21,518 nucleotides of DNA, taken from NCBI GenBank assembly GCA_028877195.1, contig JAPPIL010000222.1, positions 1 to 21,518 on the forward strand. The letters are read 5' to 3'. The number at the start of each line of letters is the position of its first letter. Position 1 is the stretch's first letter. The notes beneath the pieces are model-generated. The model saw only the letters and a list, made by a program, of their open reading frames with translations, was not told the DNA's origin and ran no database searches. A program made the position numbers and the translations under genes. The stretch is from Pseudomonadota bacterium (GTDB lineage: Bacteria; Bdellovibrionota_B; Oligoflexia; Oligoflexales; JAPPIL01). Below, one piece after another: positions 1-7,539 of the stretch.

Positions 1-856
1 GTGCACGTTTCTCAAATGCTTGTCGTAACCACGTGCGTTGTTTGTTGCTGAATTTGCCGAAGTTGCCCAAGATGATTGCTCGCACGCCGTCAAGCATGCC
101 GCTCTGCAACCATTGATTGAAATACCGAATGAGTCGATGATGGCTTTCACCTGTGTCTTCTATGAACAGGATATAGCCGTCAAGGGAGGCAGGCATGTAA
201 GGTGTGCCGATGAGATTGGTCAACACCGAGAATGTGCCACCATAGAGAATACCTTCTAGCGGCTCATTAACATCGCCGCTGTCATCGCTACTGCTAGCAT
301 TGCGTGGCAGTAGTGGAATTGTGCCTGCGCTCGTCGTGCCATTCATTATCCCAGTTAGTGTTTGCATTTCAGGGGCATTGAGTGAACGCCAAGTGCCTGT
401 TGCGATCATCGGGGCATGGAAACTTACCAGCCCAGATTTAGTCCACAACGCACTCTGCACCGATGTAACGTCGGAGTAGCCGAAGACACGCTTGTTTGTG
501 CCGATGAGTTCATCGTAGGGAATACGGTCAAGTAGATCGGAACTCCCGAAGCCACCGCGCAAACAGACGTAGTTTTCGCAGTCAACTCCGTCCTTATCAA
601 GCATCGCATACAGAAGTGCTCGCTCCCGCTCTTCCAGTCTCGTGTTAGCAGGGATAGACAATCGCACATCATAGCCTGCTTTGCGTAGAATGTTGATGTT
701 TTGCTTATATCGCCATGTTGAAGCGGGGAGAAACCCCGTAGTGATAATCTTGATCGTTGCCTGCTCACTCACCACCACAGGACTAGGCACAGCATGAACG
801 AAGGCAGAATGGTCTGCTGCACCAAAGAAGGTTAGGAATAGTAGCAGTTTTAGCAC
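1..856 (-). CDS. ldcA: LD-carboxypeptidase (S66 family), exported, C-terminus outside window
   Basis: Serine peptidase of the S66 family, which removes the terminal D-Ala from tetrapeptide stems of peptidoglycan (L,D-carboxypeptidase). The 285 visible codons read from a GUG at 856, preceded by an AGGGG ribosome-binding site. Residues 97-104 are VCLRGGFG and 125-131 are FGYSDVT, holding the likely nucleophile Ser128. Residues 206-219 match the family GGN(L/F)SxL..L.GTP pattern, and Glu233 in FIEDTGE fits the catalytic Glu. The catalytic His of the family lies beyond the window edge, so activity cannot be judged fully. Residues 1-22 form a Lys plus hydrophobic signal-like start (LKLLLFLTFFGAA), whereas E. 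coli LdcA is cytoplasmic. It is the third gene of a minus-strand run behind two secreted pseudoproteases, 55 nt after the second. The 3' end is truncated by the window, not by a visible mutation. Confidence 0.88.
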   Translation of the reverse strand, partial: MLKLLLFLTFFGAADHSAFVHAVPSPVVVSEQATIKIITTGFLPASTWRYKQNINILRKAGYDVRLSIPANTRLEERERALLYAMLDKDGVDCENYVCLRGGFGSSDLLDRIPYDELIGTNKRVFGYSDVTSVQSALWTKSGLVSFHAPMIATGTWRSLNAPEMQTLTGIMNGTTSAGTIPLLPRNASSSDDSGDVNEPLEGILYGGTFSVLTNLIGTPYMPASLDGYILFIEDTGESHHRLIRYFNQWLQSGMLDGVRAIILGNFGKFSNKQRTWLRQAFEKRA

Positions 857-868
857 GATGCCCCTTTT

Positions 869-905
869 TTTTGTTCACGAGAGACAAAGCCTCTCGTGAA
901 CAAAA
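869..905 (-). repeat. perfect 15-bp inverted repeat between pseudoprotease gene and ldcA
   Basis: Arms 869-883 and 891-905 are exact reverse complements with a 7-nt loop. The core is GTTCACGAGAG, extended by a TTTTG/CAAAA base. On the minus-strand transcript the hairpin starts 6 nt after the upstream stop codon and is followed by AAAA and then the GGGG of the ldcA ribosome-binding site. There is no U-run downstream on either strand, so it does not look like an ordinary intrinsic terminator. A role in mRNA processing, stability or translation of ldcA is inference. Confidence 0.8.
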
Positions 906-911
906 CCAAAA

Positions 912-1937
912 CTACTCTTGTTTCAAAGCTCCCCAAGTCGTAGTAAGTTTGCCTTGCGCTTCGACCGCAGCGGCAACCTCACCTAACGCCTGGCTATACT
1001 CCATCGCTCTGGTCGGGATATTCAGTGCTAACCACGACAACGGCTTGTCATTCTCATCCACGCGCACATCAGTGTCCAAGCTCTGCAAAGCGACAAGTTT
1101 TTCGTCATGGATAAGCAATGCCCCGTTGGAAAAAAGCTCATCCACAATACCGCAAGACGTAACACCAAATCCAAGCAACGCTAGATGCTGATTAGGGTTC
1201 GGGATAGAACCGCAACGCATCCAACGCAAGCTAAACTTATCGCCAGGCAACTCTGTTTCATCAAGATACGGGCTATAAAACAACCTAAACGCCAAAATTT
1301 CTAAATCACGCTCATCCGCATAGGGAAACTCATCGCTAACCTTAAGTGGCGGATAATTAGCAGCAAGGTCAAGCCCCTCCACCTGTAGCAACACAACATT
1401 GTAGTAACCATCACCTGTGCTATCCTCAAAACTATCTATCGCCCTTACCGACAAACCAGCGCTAACCAGCCCGTCCCAAGCGTAAAGCGATGACTCCGCA
1501 ACTTTAGCCAACGTCTCACCAACATTGATGCCCGACTGCCGCTCACGCCCAATCAACAACGAGTTGCCATGCCCATCTCCCCCGATATAAGCGAGATGAA
1601 ATGCCGCCTCACGCGGCTCGGAATCTTCCGCTACTTCTTCACCCTCGGCTGGTGCTGCAGGTGGGATAGACACTCGTAACAACATCGCACCACGACGATA
1701 AGCAGGATCGTCCGCAACAACCGCAGTCAAATCCTCCACCGTCTTGCCCTGTGCTTCCACATACTGAAGCGGCGCAGCTGCAAGAGCTAAACCAAGAGCC
1801 GATACCGCCACCGTCTGACCAACCTTGCTGAAAAATTTACTGGATGCGGTGCGTAACCCAGCGCCGCTACTAGCAAACAACTGGGAATTCACCGACAATG
1901 CCACCATCAGTGCTAACAGGCATTTTACGATCTTCAT
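912..1937 (-). CDS. secreted trypsin-fold (V8/S1-like) pseudoprotease, paralogue of the gene upstream
   Basis: 341 residues from the AUG at 1937; an AAGGAG lies upstream with good spacing, and the UUG one codon earlier is less likely. The N-terminus has a signal-like segment (about 4-20) and a second hydrophobic stretch (about 42-58, ending AAAPLQYVEA). The C-terminal half resembles secreted S1 peptidases: a pair of Cys (MRC and TSC, about 20 residues apart) precedes FSNGALLI, where an active enzyme has GxSGGPLI. Ser270 is kept but its glycine frame is altered. The position expected to hold the catalytic Asp is Asn180 (YYNVVLLQV), and no TAAHC-type motif is visible. The protein ends in KLTTTWGALKQE, nearly the same tail as the upstream paralogue. 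I read it as an exported, probably inactive protease-like protein, perhaps a binding or inhibitor-like protein; the function is unknown. Confidence 0.72.
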   Translation of the reverse strand: MKIVKCLLALMVALSVNSQLFASSGAGLRTASSKFFSKVGQTVAVSALGLALAAAPLQYVEAQGKTVEDLTAVVADDPAYRRGAMLLRVSIPPAAPAEGEEVAEDSEPREAAFHLAYIGGDGHGNSLLIGRERQSGINVGETLAKVAESSLYAWDGLVSAGLSVRAIDSFEDSTGDGYYNVVLLQVEGLDLAANYPPLKVSDEFPYADERDLEILAFRLFYSPYLDETELPGDKFSLRWMRCGSIPNPNQHLALLGFGVTSCGIVDELFSNGALLIHDEKLVALQSLDTDVRVDENDKPLSWLALNIPTRAMEYSQALGEVAAAVEAQGKLTTTWGALKQE

Positions 1938-1964
1938 CAATCATTCTCCTTCACGTAAATAAAA

Positions 1965-3059
1965 TTACCGCTCTGACTTGATCAAACCCCAAGTGGTGGT
2001 CAGCTTGTCATTAACGCTAACTGCCGTCGGGTTCGCCTGCTGGTCAGCGATGAATTGAATCAAAGCTGCCGTCATCCCCTCCGATAAACTTGCCCCCGAT
2101 GGTGCGGTCTCCGAAAAGAAACCAACGAAATTACCAGTTGCGCGATCAAAGATCGGCGCGCCAAACTGACCATGCGACTCATCAAGCGGTGTGCATGAAT
2201 GTCTGCCATAACCAGGTATCTGTCCCCACACCTTGGGGTCAAGAACTTCACATGACCTTTGTTTGAGCGGCAGGTCAGCTAGAGTTTCAGCGTCGTTGGC
2301 ATTGACACCAAACTGCAACATCTGGAGCTCTCGCCCCTCGTCGTTGACAGGAAATTCAGCCAGCGACACAGGCGCATACCGATCAGCTAAAGACAACTCC
2401 TTAATCGTAAATATCGTAACCTCATAGTTGTCCCACAACGGGTCAGGGAAAGTAATAATATCGCGCTGCATGAAACCCTGCGTAACCCAGCCGTCAGGAG
2501 CATAGAGAGTGATATGGTCTTCCTCATGTCCCTCAAGGTATATCCCCGCCAGCATCGGCTCACCCGTTGCCGTGTCGCCAACATAGACAACGTGATGGAT
2601 ATGGTCATACTCAGGCCCACGCAAAGCAAGGTAGAAGACACCATTGCCCTTTGTTACTTCCTCGCTCCAAGCCAAGGCATTGTCCTCTTCACCGTGTTCA
2701 GCAAGCTGTTCACTCCACACTGTCATGCCGCTGGACGAGCTATGCCTGATATTAAGCGACTCCTGCTCTTCTTGCACTTGAAGTTGCTGCACTTGAGCTT
2801 GCCGTTGATGGTTCTTAACTCCGTGTGCATCGGCATCAAGCGCCGCACCACCAAGTAAAATAATCGGCACAGCCGTAGTCAACAGTGCCCGCCGCGAGAG
2901 ATTGCCAAGTTTGCTGACAGCCTTGCGTATTGGCTGCTTGGTCAAGTTCGCCGCTGATTTAACCGCACTGCTTGCCGCTGCCGTTTGCCAGCTACCTGTC
3001 GAGCTGACCAGCAACGCGACTATCAGTATCAGTATCGCCGTAAGTCTTTGCCTGGACAT
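1965..3059 (-). CDS. secreted trypsin-fold pseudoprotease with catalytic Ser replaced by Phe
   Basis: 364 residues from the AUG at 3059, with AAGGAG 8 nt upstream; an in-frame extension to 3140 exists but has weaker start signals. Residues 6-20 are a hydrophobic signal-like segment. Residues 55-78 form a second one beginning SRRALL and ending ALDADA, reminiscent of a Tat signal but placed internally. The C-terminal region follows the V8/trypsin-like pattern: Cys (RSC), then HSC, then HGQFGAPIF, where the family has the catalytic serine in GxSGxPI. Phe299 occupies that site, Glu213 (NYEVTIF) is at the Asp-like site, and the usual AAHC motif is absent. It ends in KLTTTWGLIK, shared with the downstream gene 27 nt away, so the two are tandem duplicates in one operon. 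Function unknown; likely a non-catalytic exported protein. Confidence 0.72.
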   Translation of the reverse strand: MSRQRLTAILILIVALLVSSTGSWQTAAASSAVKSAANLTKQPIRKAVSKLGNLSRRALLTTAVPIILLGGAALDADAHGVKNHQRQAQVQQLQVQEEQESLNIRHSSSSGMTVWSEQLAEHGEEDNALAWSEEVTKGNGVFYLALRGPEYDHIHHVVYVGDTATGEPMLAGIYLEGHEEDHITLYAPDGWVTQGFMQRDIITFPDPLWDNYEVTIFTIKELSLADRYAPVSLAEFPVNDEGRELQMLQFGVNANDAETLADLPLKQRSCEVLDPKVWGQIPGYGRHSCTPLDESHGQFGAPIFDRATGNFVGFFSETAPSGASLSEGMTAALIQFIADQQANPTAVSVNDKLTTTWGLIKSER

Positions 3060-3076
3060 TAAAATACTCCTTAAAA

Positions 3077-3103
3077 TTGACAATAACTCTACCTGCTTTA
3101 AAT
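3077..3103 (+). promoter_or_regulatory. candidate promoter for lon
   Basis: TTGACA at 3077-3082 is a perfect -35 match. TTAAAT at 3098-3103 matches four of six -10 bases with a 15-nt spacer, shorter than the usual 16-18. It lies in the 217-nt region between the divergent pseudoprotease operon and lon, about 175 nt before the lon AUG. Assigned by eye; weak. Confidence 0.3.
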
Positions 3104-3277
3104 AGCTTATCAAGTGGAGGGCTATGTATTGAAATAGCAACTGATTTACAAGCCCTTATCTTATGCAGGCAATTAACCTCTAGACGAAATAATCATGATA
3201 AAACTAATATCCTTGACCACCAATTAGCGGTTGAGTATCAACTCACGGGCGCTAGCAACGGAGTAAACAGCCACGAT

Positions 3278-5794
3278 ATGAGCAACAGTAAACATAAGCA
3301 GGTGCATTCATTACGACTGGAGATCGCAACCGCACTTAAAAAAGACGCAGGGCGTAAGTCGCTGAAACTAAATGCCTGCGCACTCAAGCAGAAGGTGCTT
3401 TTCCCTGATGTCAGTGTCGTTATCTCCAGTTCTCAACTTGATGCCGCCTCACGCCAATGGTTAAGCCGTAGCAACAATCAGCGCACCGTCAAGCGTGATG
3501 GCTTTGCTCTTATTCCGCTTGCCACCGACGCACATCGCTTCTGTCAAGTCGGGGTTGAAGGCAAGTTGCTGAAGACAACAACCTTGAGTAGTGGCGAGAA
3601 AAATTATCACATCAAAGGTATCCGTCGGGTAATCCTTGATTCGGTGGCAACCAGAGAAACCGAAGAAGGTGGCGGTTATCACTCGGTTGTTATCCCGTTT
3701 CCAAAAGATAAACGACCGCATCCTCGTGCCATTCTGCCGAAAATGGCAAACATCAAGGAAGCGCTAACCAAACTGCTAAAGGTCAGCAAGCGCATGGATA
3801 AAAAAACAGGGCTAGTTTTACGGCAATCTCTCTCCGACCCCGACAAGTTTTGTAATCTCATCACGCAACACCTGACTATGACCTACGAGGAGCAGTTGCC
3901 GCTATTGTCAATGCCATTACCGAAACGACTAGCTCGGATTTTGAGCTTGGTCGGGCGTGAGATTGAAATGCTAAAATTTTCCTCGACTGTGGAAAAAGAA
4001 ACTGAAGAACGAATTTCCAACAGTGAGCGCGTGAACTTTATCAAGGAAAATATCAACCTGTTGCGCAGTGAGTTGGAGGATTTAGGCGAGGAGGTTGACC
4101 CTGCCAGCAAAGAAACCGAGAAACTTACCGAAGACATCAACAGAGTAAAAATGCCTGCTCATGTGCGTGCCGTTGCCCACAAGGAGCTGGAAAAGCTTGA
4201 GCTTGCTCCCTATGGCTCAACCGACTACATGATTTCACACCAGTATTTGACGTGGATAAAGGACTTACATTGGGTGGCTGACCAAGCCGACTTCTTGCCT
4301 AGCTTTCAGCGTGCTAAAAGGGTTTTGAACAGGCATCATGCTGGGTTAGAGGCAGTCAAGACTCGTATTCTTGAGCATTTAGCTGTCATCACCCACACGC
4401 ATAATATCGGCGGTCAGATTCTACTGTTTGTCGGTGCACCTGGTGTTGGCAAAACCTCGTTAGCGAAATCAATCGCCGCCGCATTGGAACGCAAGTTTGC
4501 CCAGATTTCACTCGGTGGCATGCGGGAGGAGATGGAAGTTCGTGGTCTACGCCGCACCTATACGGGGGCAATGCCTGGCAAAATCATCCAAGCGATAACA
4601 CAAGCTGGCAGTGCGAGTGCGGTAATCCTCTTGGATGAGATAGACAAGGTTGGCAATAAAGATAACCACAACCACAGCGACGTGCAATCCGCTCTATTAG
4701 AAGTTTTAGATTATCAGCACAACAATACTTATCGCGACCACTATATTGATATTCCCTTTGACCTCTCAAGTGTCATGTTCATTGCCACTGCCAACGATGT
4801 CAGCTCTATCCCAGCACCATTGCTAAATCGTTTGGACGTGGTTGAAATCCCTTCCTATAGCAATGCTGAAAAAATAACGATCGCGCAAAGGCATCTATTG
4901 CCCAGAATCAAAAAGAATCTTCGCATCGGCAAGGACTGTTTGAATTTTAGCGCTGCCGCCCTAGAGCTAATCATTCAAGACTATACGCAAGAAGCAGGCG
5001 TAAGGGAGCTGCATCGCAACCTTGAGAAAATCGCCCGCAAGACCATCTTATCGCATGTTGCTAAAGACAAGGAGATTGCTGCCGAGATCAATGCCCAGGC
5101 GATTAAAACTTATCTTGGCAACCCTTGCTACCAAAGCGAACCAAACCCCAGCAGTTTGCCAGCAGGGATGTCCATCGCACTCGCCTATACCTGCAACGGC
5201 GGTGAAATTATGCATGTCGAGACCAGCATGATGCTCGCTAATAATAGTGAGCATAGCGAGCAAAGCATCATCCTTACAGGTCAACTAGGGCAGGTGATGC
5301 GTGAGAGTGCGCTAACAGCCCAGTCATATCTTTTTGCTCATCATCAGGAGGTCGGAGTAGATGTTGCTTGTTTGCGTAATGCTAAGCTCCACGTGCATTT
5401 ACCCGATGCTGCGACACCCAAAGACGGGCCAAGCGCAGGGCTAGCCATCTACTTGGCGCTCGTCAGTCAAGTGTTGAACATTCCGATATGTGCAGGTATC
5501 GCAATTACAGGCGAGATAACTTTGCGCGGACATGTGTTGGCAGTCGGCGGTATCAGAGAAAAGGTTTTAGCCGCATGCCGTTATCACAAGCATACGATAG
5601 TAATGCCCAGTGCAAATATCAACGACCTACTTGATGTGCCCAAAGAAGTATTGCGTAATCTGAATTTTTACTTCGTCAAAGACATGCAGGAAGCACTCGC
5701 CTGCGTGCAACTCAAAGCAAACGCCACTCTTGCACCGCAACGCAACTTGACGCATCGTAAGATAACTTCTCTTGCCCAAAATGTTCTACGCTGA
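3278..5794 (+). CDS. lon: ATP-dependent Lon protease
   Basis: 838 residues; cytoplasmic AAA+ serine protease that degrades misfolded and regulatory proteins. The N-terminal LON domain begins near residue 20 (VLFPDVSVVI) and is divergent. A charged coiled-coil stretch (around 220-300) leads to the AAA+ module: Walker A GAPGVGKTS at 386-394, GGMREEMEVRGLRRTY, and Walker B ILLDEIDK. The protease domain holds PKDGPSAG with Ser719 and GGIREKVLAA with Lys762, the Ser-Lys dyad with the same 43-residue spacing as in E. coli Lon. Every catalytic element is present, so it should be active. I chose the AUG at 3278 because it directly precedes the LON domain; its GGAG is about 14 nt away, and the frame stays open upstream to a UUG at 3077. 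It is longer than the 784-residue E. coli protein. The 3' end overlaps the next gene by 14 nt. Confidence 0.95.
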   Translation: MSNSKHKQVHSLRLEIATALKKDAGRKSLKLNACALKQKVLFPDVSVVISSSQLDAASRQWLSRSNNQRTVKRDGFALIPLATDAHRFCQVGVEGKLLKTTTLSSGEKNYHIKGIRRVILDSVATRETEEGGGYHSVVIPFPKDKRPHPRAILPKMANIKEALTKLLKVSKRMDKKTGLVLRQSLSDPDKFCNLITQHLTMTYEEQLPLLSMPLPKRLARILSLVGREIEMLKFSSTVEKETEERISNSERVNFIKENINLLRSELEDLGEEVDPASKETEKLTEDINRVKMPAHVRAVAHKELEKLELAPYGSTDYMISHQYLTWIKDLHWVADQADFLPSFQRAKRVLNRHHAGLEAVKTRILEHLAVITHTHNIGGQILLFVGAPGVGKTSLAKSIAAALERKFAQISLGGMREEMEVRGLRRTYTGAMPGKIIQAITQAGSASAVILLDEIDKVGNKDNHNHSDVQSALLEVLDYQHNNTYRDHYIDIPFDLSSVMFIATANDVSSIPAPLLNRLDVVEIPSYSNAEKITIAQRHLLPRIKKNLRIGKDCLNFSAAALELIIQDYTQEAGVRELHRNLEKIARKTILSHVAKDKEIAAEINAQAIKTYLGNPCYQSEPNPSSLPAGMSIALAYTCNGGEIMHVETSMMLANNSEHSEQSIILTGQLGQVMRESALTAQSYLFAHHQEVGVDVACLRNAKLHVHLPDAATPKDGPSAGLAIYLALVSQVLNIPICAGIAITGEITLRGHVLAVGGIREKVLAACRYHKHTIVMPSANINDLLDVPKEVLRNLNFYFVKDMQEALACVQLKANATLAPQRNLTHRKITSLAQNVLR

Positions 5795-6932
5795 TGCAAA
5801 CGCAGGTGTGCCGTCCTCTGAACGCCACCTCAAGCAGGTGTTTCGTCTCCTACAAGAATCAGATGGCAACCCCTCCAGCATGCATAAGTATGGTCGCAAA
5901 GCGAGAGTGGCAATTGAAACGGCACGCCGTGATATATGCTCATACCTACACATTGATAGTGAAAAATTTATCTTTACCTCTGGCGGCACGGAAAGCAATA
6001 ACCTCATCATACATGCCTTTGCCGCACCGCACGCCCAATCAAGTGAATTGCCTCATATACTGATAACTGCTGGCGATCATCCTTCCATCAGAAACACCGC
6101 CCAAACCCTTGCTGAACAACAACGCTGTGCTTTGGATACTATCCCAATCACCAAAGCAGGTATCGTGGCAGTTGAACAATTACCAAAGCTTGTGCGACCT
6201 AACACCGTGCTTGCTTGCCTAACCCATGCTAACAGCGAGACAGGAGTTATCAACCCAGTTGCCGACATCGCTAGTGCGATCAAAGAATTGAACCCCAATA
6301 CCCATGTGCACTGCGATGCTGTCCAAGCTCTAGGAAAAATTGAGCTTAACGATTCACTGTCCACAAACGCGCAACTAGACAGCGCATCGTTCTCGGCTCA
6401 CAAGCTCGGCGCACTAAAGGGCTGTGGCGGTCTTTACCTCAAGAACAGTTTACCACGCGCCCAGATGTATGGTGGTTCACATGAATTTAACCTACGTGCA
6501 GGCACAGAGAATCTCGCAGGTATTATCTCGTTTGGTTGTGTCGTTAAGGCATTGCCCGACCAACTCTCACGCTGGCAGCAACATGTTGCAGGCTTGAAGA
6601 GCATCTTGTTAGAGGAGCTGGCAACGACAGATGCACTAATGCTTGCTGGCGACAGCCCTTGTCTACCGAACACTGTCTATGTGCATTTGCCACGCACAAA
6701 AGTGGAAGACTTAATCCTGAACCTTGACCTTGCGGGTATCGCGGTATCCAGCGGTAGTGCCTGTTCCTCTGGCATCAGCCGTCCCAGCACCACCCTTACC
6801 CAAATGGGCTACGACTCCCAAATCGCCAGCAACGCATTACGAATAAGCTTTGGTCAGCAAGGCACTGCCGATGATGTCAAAAAAATGCTGGTCATTTTGA
6901 AAAAGTGCTGGGCATCAAAGCCGAGAAACTGA
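5781..6932 (+). CDS. cysteine desulfurase, group I (NifS/IscS type)
   Basis: 383 residues; PLP-dependent enzyme that moves sulfur from cysteine to scaffold proteins for Fe-S clusters, tRNA thiolation and cofactors. Visible motifs: FTSGGTESNN (PLP phosphate contact), HCDAVQALGK, SAHKLGALKGCGGLY with PLP Lys208, RAGTENLAG, and SSGSACSSG with catalytic Cys328 on the mobile loop, the hallmark of group I. The AUG at 5781 starts MFYADANAGVP, in register with the family start; a UUG three codons earlier is possible. It begins inside the last codons of lon (14-nt overlap), so the two are probably translated together. No iscR, iscU, hscA or thiolation enzyme is adjacent, so the physiological acceptor is not indicated. 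Downstream it converges on the HU gene with a 66-nt gap and no clear terminator. Confidence 0.93.
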   Translation: MFYADANAGVPSSERHLKQVFRLLQESDGNPSSMHKYGRKARVAIETARRDICSYLHIDSEKFIFTSGGTESNNLIIHAFAAPHAQSSELPHILITAGDHPSIRNTAQTLAEQQRCALDTIPITKAGIVAVEQLPKLVRPNTVLACLTHANSETGVINPVADIASAIKELNPNTHVHCDAVQALGKIELNDSLSTNAQLDSASFSAHKLGALKGCGGLYLKNSLPRAQMYGGSHEFNLRAGTENLAGIISFGCVVKALPDQLSRWQQHVAGLKSILLEELATTDALMLAGDSPCLPNTVYVHLPRTKVEDLILNLDLAGIAVSSGSACSSGISRPSTTLTQMGYDSQIASNALRISFGQQGTADDVKKMLVILKKCWASKPRN

Positions 6933-6998
6933 AGGAAAGATAATCGCCCCCTGACCCTGCTGTTAGGCAGCGACAAGAGGCGAATTGCTGCGAGCGTC

Positions 6999-7277
6999 TT
7001 ACTTACCCTTTTGGACATACTCACGAAGTTGCGCACCAGGGCGGAATATAGGAACATTCCTCGCCTTGATCTTGATCTCTTCGCCAGTTTGCGGATTGCG
7101 ACCCGTGCGAGCTTTGCGGCGTGTGGTCTTGAACGTGCCAAAGCCGACAAGCTTAACCTCGTCCTTGCGCATGTTGCGCTGAACAGTGTCGATGAAAGCA
7201 TCCAAAAACCTATTAGTGTCCGCTTTTGTTTGCTCTGTTTCCGATGCGATGGCTTCAATTAACTGCTGACGATTCAT
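6999..7277 (-). CDS. hup: HU-family nucleoid DNA-binding protein
   Basis: 92 residues, the typical HU/IHF length. It begins MNRQQLIEAIA, followed by two helices, then the signature VGFGTFKTTRRKARTGRNPQTG, whose beta arm carries the Asn-Pro that intercalates in DNA. The C-terminus is IFRPGAQLREYV. The arm sequence and lack of IHF-specific features favour HU over IHF. AUG at 7277 with AGGAAGGGG just upstream. It is a single gene on the minus strand with its own promoter somewhere in 7278-7539, divergent from dppA. Dimeric, non-specific DNA bending and nucleoid organisation are known for the family. Confidence 0.95.
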   Translation of the reverse strand: MNRQQLIEAIASETEQTKADTNRFLDAFIDTVQRNMRKDEVKLVGFGTFKTTRRKARTGRNPQTGEEIKIKARNVPIFRPGAQLREYVQKGK

Positions 7278-7539
7278 AGTCCCCTTCCTAACAAAAACAA
7301 TTAAACCAAAAACTAAAAACAGATGAATTAATGAAAATCTAACCCCTAATCGTAGCTAATACAAGCCAATACAGGCATTGATAATAAAAAAATACGCTTA
7401 CTGTGGCGGTTTTGATGATAACCAAACAGTGGCATTGCCAATGCGCAAACGAAGTTTTTATTTTAAAAAATTAACGCTCCGAGTAGAATGAATAGTTGTT
7501 GAAAGTAGGCATGCACCATACCGAGCAGGAGAGTCTGAC

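Noticed and set aside
424..768. 114-residue minus-strand frame starting MSRQRS
   Set aside because: An out-of-frame shadow of ldcA; the S66 motifs are in another frame of the same strand.
869..905. Intrinsic terminator for the pseudoprotease operon
   Set aside because: The stem is strong, but the T-run lies before it on the plus strand and the A-run after it. Neither strand has the U-tract following the hairpin.
3077..3277. N-terminal extension of Lon from a UUG
   Set aside because: The frame is open, but the extension has no Lon-like sequence, and its start overlaps the ribosome-binding region of the divergent pseudoprotease gene.
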